From positions 1 through 62,869 of the forward strand of contig CAVBGA010000171.1 in the NCBI GenBank assembly GCA_963594675.1: a stretch of DNA of 62,869 nucleotides, given 5' to 3'. The translations under genes were made by a program, and so were the position numbers. Of the stretch, positions 15,949 through 24,822 are shown piece by piece. This stretch comes from Ruminococcus_G sp963594675. GTDB taxonomy: Bacteria; Bacillota; Clostridia; Lachnospirales; Lachnospiraceae. A model generated the notes under the pieces. That model was given only the letters and a program-made list of their open reading frames with translations, had not been told where the DNA came from and made no database searches. Numbering within the stretch: position 1 is the stretch's first letter; every line of letters begins with the position of its first letter.

Positions 15949-16641
15949 ATGATGAATATTTTTGATAATCTTCGGGAAGTTACCTTCCTATCTATCTCTC
16001 TCCGTCTGGTCTTATCTGTTATCTGCGGCGGATTCGTTGGTATCGAAAGAGCTTACAAACGCCGTTCCGCCGGTTTTCGCACCCATATTCTGATCTGTCT
16101 GGGTGCCGCCATGACCACCCTCACCAGTCAATATCTGTATCTTAATTTACATTACTATACGGATATGGCCAGACTGGGAGCTCAGGTTGTCTCTGGTATC
16201 GGTTTTATCGGCGCCGGCACCATCATTGTCACTCGCCAGCAAAGGGTAAAAGGTCTCACCACTGCCGCTGGTCTTTGGGCCTCGGCCATTATCGGCCTAG
16301 CTCTGGGTGCCGGATTTTATGAAGGCGGCATTGTCACCACAATTATGGTGTTAATCGCTGAGCTCTGGTTTTCCCGTCTGGAATATCGTTTTTTAAACAA
16401 TGTCCCAGAAATCAATCTGTATATGGAATATAAGGATAAGACTTGCCTGGAAAATGTATTAAATCTTTTCAGAAATCGCAATTTACATATTGTTAATATG
16501 GAAATAACTCGTTCTAAAGGCAGTCGCAAGCATAACGCCTGCGCCATCTTCACTTTGCGATTGAATAAGAAGTGCCCAGTGGATCGCATTCTGCGGGAGT
16601 TGCAGGAAAGTGATGGGGTTATTGTAGTGGAGGAATTATAA
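15949..16641 (+). CDS. MgtC/SapB family membrane protein 2
   Basis: The 230-residue paralogue of the preceding gene has the same GFVGIERAYKRRSAGFRTHILICLGAAMT and VKGLTTAAGLWASAIIGLALGAGFYEGG segments plus a short soluble C-terminus. It starts 13 bases after its partner with AAGGAGG, so both are one operon. The two sequences are clearly homologous but diverged, suggesting a heteromeric pair rather than a recent duplication. A bidirectional terminator follows. Confidence 0.88.
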   Translation: MMNIFDNLREVTFLSISLRLVLSVICGGFVGIERAYKRRSAGFRTHILICLGAAMTTLTSQYLYLNLHYYTDMARLGAQVVSGIGFIGAGTIIVTRQQRVKGLTTAAGLWASAIIGLALGAGFYEGGIVTTIMVLIAELWFSRLEYRFLNNVPEINLYMEYKDKTCLENVLNLFRNRNLHIVNMEITRSKGSRKHNACAIFTLRLNKKCPVDRILRELQESDGVIVVEEL

Positions 16642-16677
16642 ATTTTATTTCTCCGAACGGAAACAAACTTAGCGACA

Positions 16678-16739
16678 GAAAACGCCCCCGTCAAAAGACC
16701 GCTATGATGACGAAATGGTCTTTTGACGGGGGCGTTTTC
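16678..16739. terminator. Bidirectional terminator with 23-bp perfect stem
   Basis: Arms at 16678-16700 and 16717-16739 are perfect reverse complements (GC-rich centre CGCCCCCGTC) with a 16-base loop. They begin with AAAA and end with TTTT. It separates the convergent mgtC-like operon and GDPD gene and serves both strands. Confidence 0.9.
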
Positions 16740-16745
16740 GCAGCA

Positions 16746-17495
16746 TTACTCTCCGCACATTTCTTCTGCTACTTTGCAGAGAAGGTCCGGGTGATTGGAG
16801 ATAATACAATCCACTCCACGCTTGATCATATCTCTCATGTTTTCTTCATCATTAACAGTCCAGGTATTTACCTTCATACCACGTCCATGATAGAGATCCA
16901 TCAGTTCTGGCTGATACTGAAGAAGCATGTATCTTGGATGCATATTGTCCGCATTGGAGCGTGCCACATAAGCATCCATATCCAGATAGGGCTTGTCATA
17001 GAGCAATCCTGTCTCAATGTCCGGGCAAAGCTCTTTGAATTTCTGCATGGAAATATGGTTGAAAGAGGACACAAATACCTGATCCTCCATCTTATGTGCA
17101 TGAATAGCATCGATTACTCTCTGTTCCAAGCCTTCATAGAACACTTCGTAATTTTTTAATTCCATATTTAAAAGCATCTTAGTCTCATGACAGAAGTCCA
17201 ATAACTGATCAAAGTTCCAGACATGCTGTCCTGCGAATTCCGGTGATTTCCATGCTCCGATATCCAACTGAAGCATCTCCTCATAGGTATAATCCTTAAT
17301 CCATCCTGTGCCATTGGAAGTACGTTCTACACTGGCATCATGAAATATAACAAGCTCTCCGTCCTTAGTAATATGAACATCACTTTCTATACCATCTGCA
17401 TTTGTCTTTTCTACTGCCATCTGGAAGGCCAAAGGACTGTTTTCCGGATAATCCCCAGAAAAACCACGGTGTGCAAATAACAAGGGTTTCTTCAT
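16746..17495 (-). CDS. Glycerophosphodiester phosphodiesterase (canonical)
   Basis: The 249-residue protein carries the complete GDPD signature: FAHRGFSGDYPENS (catalytic His-Arg and EN), GIESDVHITKDGELVIFHD (E-x-D, HD) and LNMELKN. It should hydrolyse glycerophosphodiesters to glycerol-3-phosphate and alcohol in the cytosol, as no signal peptide is present. It is monocistronic, preceded by a strong promoter and a long structured leader. Products would feed the GlpA/GlpB-like dehydrogenase. GAGAGG precedes the start. Confidence 0.93.
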   Translation of the reverse strand: MKKPLLFAHRGFSGDYPENSPLAFQMAVEKTNADGIESDVHITKDGELVIFHDASVERTSNGTGWIKDYTYEEMLQLDIGAWKSPEFAGQHVWNFDQLLDFCHETKMLLNMELKNYEVFYEGLEQRVIDAIHAHKMEDQVFVSSFNHISMQKFKELCPDIETGLLYDKPYLDMDAYVARSNADNMHPRYMLLQYQPELMDLYHGRGMKVNTWTVNDEENMRDMIKRGVDCIISNHPDLLCKVAEEMCGE

Positions 17496-17607
17496 TATAA
17501 TCGCCTCTCTTAGAATTTTTTGTAACTATGAGCCATATAAGCAAAAGTAAAGCTGCGCAACGATAATTTTGCGAATAGATTGCTAAATAGTCACCTTTTT
17601 AAATCGT

Positions 17608-17695
17608 CAAGGAGTTCCCTACGGATCCAAGGCAACAAAATAGCGCATAAAAAGACTTGTCATCTCCTCATGCGCTCATCTCCCATAACTCCTTG
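17608..17695 (-). ncRNA. Candidate structured 5' leader RNA of the GDPD gene
   Basis: The RNA predicted from the adjacent promoter begins almost directly with CAAGGAGTT (17695-17687), which pairs with AACTCCTTG (17616-17608). Inside, AGCGCAT and ATGCGCT form a second helix. About 110 bases of further leader follow before the GDPD gene. GGTGACTATTTAG, a dispersed motif, lies just downstream (17583-17595). It matches no riboswitch I can recognise. It could be a ligand-sensing leader, a small RNA or a dispersed structured repeat. Confidence 0.45.
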
Positions 17696-17705
17696 CGTAT
17701 CTTTT

Positions 17706-17734
17706 ATTATACGCAGTTCGGATAGCTTTTGCAA
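17706..17734 (-). promoter_or_regulatory. Promoter of the second GDPD gene
   Basis: On the minus strand TTGCAA (17729-17734) and a perfect TATAAT (17706-17711) are 17 bases apart, giving a start near 17699. The rest of the 17.7-18.0 kb spacer is AT-rich and holds the upstream region of the IclR gene; no gene was seen in it. Confidence 0.75.
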
Positions 17735-18025
17735 TGCTAAATACACCCATCCTACTTGTGACGAAATGCAAGTAAATTTTATCACCTATTGTTTTATATT
17801 TTATTATTACATTTCATTTTTTAAATTATTATTTAAAATTTATATATTTATTTTCATTTTGCAAGTATAGCCTTCAAAATATTACACAAAATTCCACTTT
17901 ATAATTTTTCATCTTTTTCTCTGAAATTTCTTGCCATTTTTGTCAATGACATGTAAAATAGATGTAAGGTATATGCATTAATTGACCATATACTTGGCTG
18001 AAATGATAAGGAAAAGGGACAGGGT

Positions 18026-18808
18026 ATGAAGGAAGAAAGTACAACAAAATCGATCCAAACTGTGGACCGGGCTTTCCAGATTCTGGAATCTATTTCCGAA
18101 AAAGGACCTTTAAGCTTAAATGAATTACACCAGATCATCGGAGTAAATAAAGCATCCCTTCACCGGTTGATCTATACATTAATAGAAGATGGATACGTAA
18201 AGAAGGATGAGCAGCAGGGAAAGTACTACTTGACCCTCAAGCTCTATGAGATTGGATCCAATTCCATTCAGGAATTCGATAAGATGTCCCTGATCAATAC
18301 GATTCTGGCCGATTTGAATGACAAGACGGGAAGAATCGCCCAGTATTCTGTGGAAGATGGGGATCATCTGGTATGTATACAGAGCATTGGACAGAAGTCT
18401 CCCTCCTTTTCTATCTATACGAATGTAGGAAGACGCTCTCCCTTGTATGCGACTAGTGCAGGCAAAGCGATTTTAGCAGCTTATACCAATGCAGAGATTT
18501 TACAGAAGTGGGAGAATTTTGAGATTCAGAAGCTGACTGACCACACCATTACGGATGCACAGGATTTCATCAAAGATTTGACTGAGGTGCGTCAGCGCCA
18601 GTATGCTTTAGATATGGAAGAGAATGAATATGATGTATTCTGTATCGGAGCGGTTGTGGTAGGTAGTCATATGCAGCCTGTAGGAGCCATCTCCCTAAGT
18701 GGACGATCCATGACTCCGGAAGAAGAAGAAAAGTTAGCAGCAGTTCTATTACCAGCATCACGTTTGCTGTCGGATCTGTTGGGACATGTGTCAACAAATT
18801 TTATCTGA
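18026..18808 (+). CDS. IclR family transcriptional regulator
   Basis: The 260-residue protein has an N-terminal winged helix (SIQTVDRAFQILESISEKGPLSLNELHQIIG...ASLHRLIYTLIEDGYV) and a C-terminal IclR effector domain (SVEDGDHLVCIQ, PLYATSAGKAILA, GAISLSGRSM). IclR proteins usually control catabolic genes by binding a pathway metabolite. It stands alone, with its own terminator, convergent to a Gfo/Idh/MocA dehydrogenase gene. Its target may be that gene or the 2-hydroxyacyl-CoA dehydratase block. Confidence 0.92.
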   Translation: MKEESTTKSIQTVDRAFQILESISEKGPLSLNELHQIIGVNKASLHRLIYTLIEDGYVKKDEQQGKYYLTLKLYEIGSNSIQEFDKMSLINTILADLNDKTGRIAQYSVEDGDHLVCIQSIGQKSPSFSIYTNVGRRSPLYATSAGKAILAAYTNAEILQKWENFEIQKLTDHTITDAQDFIKDLTEVRQRQYALDMEENEYDVFCIGAVVVGSHMQPVGAISLSGRSMTPEEEEKLAAVLLPASRLLSDLLGHVSTNFI

Positions 18809-18842
18809 CACCTTACAACTTTACATACATATACCAAAAGAG

Positions 18843-18877
18843 GAAGAGCTACCGCATCTTGTGTGCGATAGCTCTTC
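18843..18877 (+). terminator. Terminator-like hairpin of the IclR gene
   Basis: GAAGAGCTA (18843-18851) pairs with TAGCTCTTC (18869-18877), with GCA/TGC inside, followed by a short pyrimidine stretch. Confidence 0.6.
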
Positions 18878-18902
18878 TCCTTTACATAATAAAATAAAGC
18901 AA

Positions 18903-18950
18903 AAAAAGTGCAACAGCAGAGACAAGCATCTCTTCACTGTAACACTTTTT
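18903..18950 (-). terminator. Terminator of the Gfo/Idh/MocA gene
   Basis: AAAAAGTG...CAG and CTGT..CACTTTTT form an imperfect stem around an inner AGAGA/TCTCT hairpin. On the minus strand it ends in a T-rich run 14 bases after the stop codon. Confidence 0.75.
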
Positions 18951-18964
18951 TATTCTCTTCCTTC

Positions 18965-19981
18965 TTACTCCAGAGTCAGTAACTGATTCTTCTGGAAGGA
19001 TTCTTTACAACGGAAGGCTACCTTAGTTGCCTGTGTACCATCAAATACATTCGGCGTAGCAACACGTCCTTCATTCACGCAATCACGGAATACTTCCATC
19101 TCTGTAACATAAGCATCATGCCAACGGGTAATAAAATCCTGATAGCACTCACGGCAAACTCCGTGTTCACTCATAACTTCTACCATAGAGTCTGCCGGAA
19201 CAGCTGCGATACGAAGAGTACCACGGGTTCCGATGATCTCTGTCTCCACATGAGATCCATGAGCTGCGGCACGACCTGCAAAAAAGAAGGCCATTGCATC
19301 ATTTTCCATCTTCATAAGTCCGGAAACATTGTCTCCATCATCCCAGTCTGCGTACTGCTTAAACTCATAACATCCACCGGTAGCCCATACCTGCTTCACT
19401 TCTGAGCCAGTCAGCCAACGAATCAGGTCAAAATCATGGATGGACATATCGATGAACTGTCCTCCGGAACGGGGGGCAAATGCCAATGTTCCCTCAATGA
19501 TTGCAATCGGATCCTGTGAATAGCAACGTACCAGAATGATATCTCCGATATCGCCGTTATCAATTTTCTTCTTTGCTACCTGATAGGAATGATCGAAGCG
19601 GCGCATGAAGCCCAGCATGAAAATCTGGTCTGGATGTGCAGCGATGATTTCTTCCGCCTGTTTACATTTTTCCACTGTCTCTGCCAGTGGTTTTTCGCAA
19701 AATACATGTTTTCCTGCCTCCATGGCGATTCTAATCATCTCCACATGGGAAGCAGTTCCGGTAATAATAGCAACAGCCTCTACATTAGGGTCACTGCAAA
19801 GCTCTTTGGCATCACCATAAACAGCTGTAACTCCTAGCTCTTCTCCGACTTCCTTAGCTCTCTCAAAATTCGCATCTGCAATTGCAACCAATTCCATTCC
19901 CGGAACACGGTTTGCAATATTACATGCATGCTCATAACCAAGACGACCGATACCGATGATACCTACTTTCAGTTTTTTCAT
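18965..19981 (-). CDS. Gfo/Idh/MocA family oxidoreductase (inositol 2-dehydrogenase-like)
   Basis: The 338-residue protein has the N-terminal NAD site GIIGIGRLGYEHA, the catalytic-lysine motif CEKPLAE, and the family C-terminal domain with FIDMSIHDFDLIRWLTGSE. Family members oxidise inositols or sugars. The SIHDFD segment is usual in inositol 2-dehydrogenases (IolG), but other iol genes are not adjacent and the substrate stays open. GAGG lies before the start. It is monocistronic and convergent to the IclR gene. Confidence 0.88.
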   Translation of the reverse strand: MKKLKVGIIGIGRLGYEHACNIANRVPGMELVAIADANFERAKEVGEELGVTAVYGDAKELCSDPNVEAVAIITGTASHVEMIRIAMEAGKHVFCEKPLAETVEKCKQAEEIIAAHPDQIFMLGFMRRFDHSYQVAKKKIDNGDIGDIILVRCYSQDPIAIIEGTLAFAPRSGGQFIDMSIHDFDLIRWLTGSEVKQVWATGGCYEFKQYADWDDGDNVSGLMKMENDAMAFFFAGRAAAHGSHVETEIIGTRGTLRIAAVPADSMVEVMSEHGVCRECYQDFITRWHDAYVTEMEVFRDCVNEGRVATPNVFDGTQATKVAFRCKESFQKNQLLTLE

Positions 19982-20163
19982 TCTACTACCTCTTTTTCAT
20001 TATTTTGCTCTCTCCCGAAGCTATTGTAGCACAGGAATCCGCTTCCTTCATAGCCCCTTTTTTCTTCCTATTCAACATGCATAAATAAATTATTTTTTTT
20101 TGTTTCATTTGCATAAATTTTGATGTACAATGGTAACTACTCGAAGCCACATTAATGTTCTTT

Positions 20164-20214
20164 AAGAATCCTCATCCTTTTTTCAGAAAAGGATAGGATT
20201 CTTTATATTTTTTA
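20164..20214 (+). promoter_or_regulatory. Terminator-like leader before the dehydratase operon
   Basis: AAGAATCCT-ATCCTTTT (20164-20181) pairs with AAAAGGAT-AGGATTCTT (20187-20203) with one bulge, then a T-rich run. It lies about 30 bases before the first gene, with TACAAT near 20127-20132 as a possible -10. The placement suggests attenuation, since the stem cannot end an upstream gene on this strand. Confidence 0.6.
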
Positions 20215-20242
20215 TCATATTATCTTGGAAGGATGTGACACA

Positions 20243-21519
20243 TTGGATATTATAGAGAAATTTGGATCCATTGTTGGCAGCCAAGCCTTAAAGGATCCCC
20301 ATAGAGCCAGAAAACTTCTTCTGGCAGGATATCATTTACAGGAAAAACGACTTCAATTTTTTCCAGATAAAAAGCTGCCCCCCTCCGGACAGTTTGCCGC
20401 ACGTTATGTTATGCAAAACATGATCAAGGCCCTGGCAAAACCGGAAGATAGTGCCATGGTCAGTATCTTTATCCCTGGCGAGCTTCTTACCGCTGCAGAG
20501 GTTACCCCCTATTCTCCGGAAGCCCTTTCTTGCTTTATTGCGGGAACCAAATGCGAGCAGACATTTCTGGCGCAGACAGAGTCGGAAGGATTTCCGGAAA
20601 CTATGTGTTCCTATCACAGAATTTTCATAGGAAGCACCCTCACCGGCCTTATGCCCAAACCTAAATGCAGTATTTATACCAATCTTGCCTGCGATGGAAA
20701 TATGATGACATTTCCCTATTTAAAGGAGAAATACATGATTCCCTCTTTTTATATTGATGTTCCCTATGAAAAAAATCAGGATTCTGTTCTCTATGTGGCT
20801 CAACAATTACGGGAGATGAAGAAATTTTTAGAAGACGTCAATAAAAAAGAAATACCTGAAGAGAAAGTGAAAGAGACCGTAGCCAGAAGCCAGAAAGCTG
20901 CCAAAATCTATCAGCGGCAGTTGGCTCTTCGGAAGGATCACAACCCTGTCACCACATTGACCAATGAATTGTACTCTATTTTTATGTGTCATCTTATGGC
21001 AGGATCCAAGGGAGCCCTCCATTATACCAAAATGCTCCTGGAGGATGTAAAAAATGCACCCAAAGCCGACGGACTTCATATTCTATGGATGCACATGATG
21101 CCATTTCTGCAGGAACCGGTTAAGGAGGTCTTTAACTACAGCAAGGATGTCCATATCAGTGCCTGCGATTTTGTAGCAGACGGCTTTCAAGTTTGTAAAA
21201 GTCAGGACCCCTACGAAATTATGGCAGAAAAAATGGTCCATTGCATCTTCAACGGCAGTGTCAAACAGAGAATCGAAAAGGCCACAGAGCTGGCAAAATT
21301 TACCAATGCCGACGGAAGCATTCTTTTTGCTCATTGGGGATGTAAAGGAACCATCGGAGCCTCCAGCCTCATTAAGAGTGCTCTGGAAGACCAGGCATCC
21401 CTACCATGATTCTTGACGGCGATGGCTGCAACCCTGCCAACAGCAGTGATGGCCAGGTGTCCACACGCCTTCAGGCTTTTCTTGAGATGCTGGAGAAAAA
21501 CAGGGAGGAGAAATCATGA
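20243..21519 (+). pseudogene. 2-hydroxyacyl-CoA dehydratase subunit, frameshifted near the C-terminus
   Basis: The frame from TTG 20243 (or TTG 20225; GGAAGGA favours 20243) codes for a HgdB/YjiM-like dehydratase subunit. It includes MCSYHR, YTNLACDGN and HWGCKGTIG, with Cys residues suited to an Fe-S cluster. The frame stops at 21409. From 21403 the next frame continues with ILDGDGCNPANSSDGQVST, the normal family C-terminus, and stops at 21519 overlapping the next gene by ATGA. One missing G near 21393-21395 (CAGG for CAGGG) restores one gene of about 425 codons. It is either a real mutation or a sequencing error; no slippery site for programmed shifting is seen. Confidence 0.85.
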
Positions 21520-23216
21520 TTCATTATGTCTGTAAATACACACCACTGGAACTCTTCCGTGGATTCGGCGAAGAATGTGCCGTTTTGGAAGAAATGCCGG
21601 AAAATTTTGAGCTTTCCGATCAGATTGCCCATGCCAATCTCTGTGGCTTTGGAAAATCTGTCATCCAGGCGGTGCTGGAAGATAAAGTAGACCAGTTGGT
21701 ACTGATCAACTGCTGTGATTCCATGCGTCGCGTCTATGATGTAGTGGAAAGTACAGGAAAATGCAAGTTTTTATATATGCTGGACATGCCCCACGAGGAT
21801 AATGAATGCGAAAAAGTCAAACTTGCCAAGGGTATTCGCCGATTAAAGGAAGCTTACGAAAGATTTTCCGGAAAAAGCTTCGATAAAGAAGCATTTATTT
21901 CCGCTTTTTCTCCGAATCCCAGCGAAAGTCAGCCTTATATTGGCCTTTTGGGTGTTCGCATCAGCGGTGTCCTGGAGGAAATGATTCGGGAGAATATCCA
22001 TATGGATGTACAGAATTTAACCTGTACCGGCAACCGCCATCTTCCCACAGTCACAGAGGATTTAGTAAATTTGGAAGAGGATGCCATGTATCTGGCCTAT
22101 GCCGATGCCCTGTTGACCCAGATGCCCTGCTTCCGTATGAACAACAGCACCAAAAGAAACCGCCTCTATTTGGATCCAGATTTAAAAGGCATTATCTATC
22201 ACACCATTAAATTCTGTGATTATTATGGATTTGAATATGCCAGTATCAAAAAGAATATTAAGGTTCCCCTATTAAAGATAGAAACAGATTTTACCAGTCA
22301 AAGTGCCGGACAGCTTCTCACCCGAATTCAGGCCTTCTCAGAAACCCTGGAAGGTTCGGAGGATATGGATCCGGAAAAGGGAATCAGCGAGGAGATCAAA
22401 AAGAAAATGCAATCAGGTGAATATTATGTAGCAGGAATCGACAGCGGATCTACAAGTACCGATGTTGTCATCCTGGATAAAGATGGAAAAATAAAATCAA
22501 CCATGATCATCCCTACCGGGGGCGGTGCTATGATGAGCGCGGAGAAGAGTCTGGAACAGGCGGTAGAGAAGGCAAATATCAAGAAAGAAGATATTGTCCG
22601 TATCGTCACCACAGGCTATGGCCGTGCCTACATCGACAGCGGCGACGACAGTATTACGGAAATTACCTGTCATGCCAAGGGCGCCCATTATCTCAATCCT
22701 AATGTCCGCACCATTATTGATATCGGTGGTCAGGACATTAAAGCCATCAGCATCGATGACGAAGGGGCTGTCAAAAATTTCCTGATGAATGATAAATGTG
22801 CTGCAGGAACCGGCCGATTTCTGGAAATGATGGCCCGCACCCTGGGACTTTCTCTGGAAGAAATGAGTATGAAAGGACTGGAATGGAAGGAAAATATTGT
22901 TATTTCCAGTATGTGTACCGTTTTTGCTGAGTCGGAGGTAGTTTCTCTGGTAGCTCAGAACAAGGAAGTAGCGGACATTATCCACGGTCTCAACGTCTCC
23001 GTGGCCTCCAAGGTAGGAGCCCTGGCGGCTCGTCTTGGCAAGAAAAATCCTGGCGAATACATGATGACCGGTGGTGTTGCCAAAAACAAGGGCATTATAA
23101 AAGCTCTGGAAGAAAAGCTGGAAGCTCCCCTCTATATCTGCGATGAAGCCCAGCTGTGCGGCGCATTAGGTGCTGCCCTTTTCGCATATGAAAAGTGTTC
23201 TGCCGCAAGACACTGA
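21516..23216 (+). CDS. 2-hydroxyacyl-CoA dehydratase subunit fused to its ATP-dependent activase
   Basis: The 566-residue protein joins two parts. Residues 1 to about 275 are a dehydratase beta-like subunit (CDSMRRVYDV, LDMPHEDNECEKVKL, GVRISG). Residues from about 300 on are a BcrAD/BadFG/HgdC ATPase: AGIDSGSTSTDVV at 305-317, NDKCAAGTGRF with Cys428, SSMCTVFAESEVVSL with Cys467, and MTGGVAKNKG. In HgdC two equivalent Cys bridge a [4Fe-4S] cluster, and ATP hydrolysis drives one electron into the dehydratase to make ketyl radicals. These enzymes are oxygen-sensitive. It is coupled to the preceding subunit by ATGA. The 2-hydroxyacyl substrate is unknown. Confidence 0.88.
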   Translation: MIHYVCKYTPLELFRGFGEECAVLEEMPENFELSDQIAHANLCGFGKSVIQAVLEDKVDQLVLINCCDSMRRVYDVVESTGKCKFLYMLDMPHEDNECEKVKLAKGIRRLKEAYERFSGKSFDKEAFISAFSPNPSESQPYIGLLGVRISGVLEEMIRENIHMDVQNLTCTGNRHLPTVTEDLVNLEEDAMYLAYADALLTQMPCFRMNNSTKRNRLYLDPDLKGIIYHTIKFCDYYGFEYASIKKNIKVPLLKIETDFTSQSAGQLLTRIQAFSETLEGSEDMDPEKGISEEIKKKMQSGEYYVAGIDSGSTSTDVVILDKDGKIKSTMIIPTGGGAMMSAEKSLEQAVEKANIKKEDIVRIVTTGYGRAYIDSGDDSITEITCHAKGAHYLNPNVRTIIDIGGQDIKAISIDDEGAVKNFLMNDKCAAGTGRFLEMMARTLGLSLEEMSMKGLEWKENIVISSMCTVFAESEVVSLVAQNKEVADIIHGLNVSVASKVGALAARLGKKNPGEYMMTGGVAKNKGIIKALEEKLEAPLYICDEAQLCGALGAALFAYEKCSAARH

Positions 23217-23237
23217 TAAGTTTTTCCACATACTTTG

Positions 23238-23288
23238 ACCTATAGGACCTGCCACCGGCAGCTTCCTCCGGATGCATGGCACCATAAA
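23238..23288. repeat. Dispersed 51-bp repeat, copy 1
   Basis: This stretch matches 49787-49837 at 41 of 51 positions in the same orientation, sharing TCCGGATGCATGGC-like and CTGCCACCG cores. Both copies lie in spacers, directly beyond a hairpin terminator when read on the minus strand. No protein family is evident. Confidence 0.6.
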
Positions 23289-23290
23289 GA

Positions 23291-23334
23291 AACCGCAATA
23301 TATCCAACATCTTCGATATATTGCGGTTTTTTTG
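23291..23334. terminator. Bidirectional terminator
   Basis: AACCGCAATATATC (23291-23304) pairs perfectly with GATATATTGCGGTT (23315-23328), followed by T's on the plus strand and TTCTTTA on the minus strand. It ends the dehydratase operon and the convergent symporter gene. Confidence 0.88.
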
Positions 23335-23376
23335 CAAATAGAATTTTCAAATATTTATTTCACTGTACTCATCTTC

Positions 23377-24777
23377 TTAAGCAGATTTTTGGCTTTTTGC
23401 TTCACGCTCCAGAAGTTCTTTCATAATCTGCGGATACTCCTTATCCAGCTTATAGAAAAGCAGAATGAAAATCATGATGGCACCCAGAATAGCGATACCA
23501 TAAATATACAGATTAGAGATTGTTACCGCTGCGGCTGAACCTGCTGCAACTGCTGCGCCGGTATAACCGGAAGCACTCATAATAAATCCAATCAATGCAG
23601 ATCCAATACCCTGACCAAATTTCTGTCCGGAAGTAACGGCAGACTGAATGGCTCCAGCAGTACGAAGTCCCGTCTTCCACTGTCCATACTCAATAGCATC
23701 AGCAATCATGGTAAAGATCAAGCCCAGAATCGGGGTCATACCAATACCACGCAGAAGGCCACCAAAGGTAACCAGGGGAACACTTAAAGGTGCAATCTTA
23801 ATGATCAAGGAACCTACGATAATAAACAGAGCACCAATGATACACCAATTACGTTTGGATGTAAGATGCATCACAAAACCAAGTCCCAAGGTTGCAAAAA
23901 TCGTGATACCGTAGCAAGCGGCATTTACATTTCCAATGATATTGGAATCCTTAATAATCTGTTTGCAATAGTAGGATGCCATGGTTCCTGAGAATGTCTG
24001 GTACATTGCAAAGAAAACAAAGAAAAGGAAAAGCATGATAAAGTATTTATTCTTGAAAAGTGCTGGAATTGCCTTTTTCAGAGGTACTTTTTCCTCTCCA
24101 TACTCATCCAGTACCTGCACACGCTCACGCACACAACAGAAACAGAAAAGCATTGCAGCTGCTGCAAGAGATGCATAAATGGCAGTCAGAACAATCCAGT
24201 TTTGCTGAGAATCCATACCGCCTGGCATAGAATTCAGAATACGAGTAAAGAAATAGGTTACTAAAATATTACCGATTGGGCTCATAGCCATACGGATAAT
24301 ATTGATTTTTGAACGTTCCTTCTGATCACGTGTCATGTAAGACAGGGTTGTGGCAAAAGGAAGCTGGAACATGGTATATACCACTGTCAACATCAGGTTG
24401 TAGGTGATAAATACATAAATCGCCTGAGCAAACTGACCTACATGCTGAGGTACCGTCATCAAGAGCACTGCAGCAATGGCATAGGGCACTGACATGCGGA
24501 GCATCCATACACGGGCACGACCATACTTAGAACGTGTACGGTCTACGATAAATCCTGCCGTAATATCGGAAATACCGTTAAAAATCTGCGATACTGCAAT
24601 AATCACACCAATGATTGCCGCTGAAACATGAGCAACATCCGTGTAAAACATGGTCAGCAGACTGGTTGCAATGGTAAAAACAATGTTTGTTGAAATCTCA
24701 CCCATACCATAGGCAAATTTCTCAAATCCTGAGACGCGATCCTTCTGGATCAGCTTTCCATAACCGTTTAAATTCAT
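23377..24777 (-). CDS. GPH-family (MelB/XynB-like) sugar:cation symporter
   Basis: The 466-residue protein has about 12 hydrophobic segments and the glycoside-pentoside-hexuronide family pattern: YGMGEISTNIVFTIATSLLTMFYTD at the N-terminus, DRTRSKYGRARVW after the second helix pair, and MTRDQKERSKI centrally. Such symporters import glycosides with Na+ or H+. It is monocistronic. Its upstream region has two copies of GATACCGGTCTC. No glycosidase lies next to it, so its substrate cannot be read from context. Confidence 0.9.
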   Translation of the reverse strand: MNLNGYGKLIQKDRVSGFEKFAYGMGEISTNIVFTIATSLLTMFYTDVAHVSAAIIGVIIAVSQIFNGISDITAGFIVDRTRSKYGRARVWMLRMSVPYAIAAVLLMTVPQHVGQFAQAIYVFITYNLMLTVVYTMFQLPFATTLSYMTRDQKERSKINIIRMAMSPIGNILVTYFFTRILNSMPGGMDSQQNWIVLTAIYASLAAAAMLFCFCCVRERVQVLDEYGEEKVPLKKAIPALFKNKYFIMLFLFFVFFAMYQTFSGTMASYYCKQIIKDSNIIGNVNAACYGITIFATLGLGFVMHLTSKRNWCIIGALFIIVGSLIIKIAPLSVPLVTFGGLLRGIGMTPILGLIFTMIADAIEYGQWKTGLRTAGAIQSAVTSGQKFGQGIGSALIGFIMSASGYTGAAVAAGSAAAVTISNLYIYGIAILGAIMIFILLFYKLDKEYPQIMKELLEREAKSQKSA

Positions 24778-24822
24778 AATAATTTTTGTCCTCTCCTATT
24801 TACAGTTGCCTACCTGACGGTC

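Noticed and set aside
17608..17695. Known riboswitch (M-box, lysine, SAM, c-di-GMP or THF) as leader of GDPD 2
   Set aside because: None of the conserved core sequences of these classes is visible, so it is reported only as an unidentified structure.
21380..21420. Programmed ribosomal frameshift in the dehydratase gene
   Set aside because: No slippery heptamer, stimulatory hairpin or internal Shine-Dalgarno was seen at the junction; a one-base deletion explains it more simply.
23095..23337. Small minus-strand open frame containing repeat copy 1
   Set aside because: It overlaps the activase gene and a terminator; similarity to the frame at copy 2 comes from the nucleotide repeat, not from a protein.
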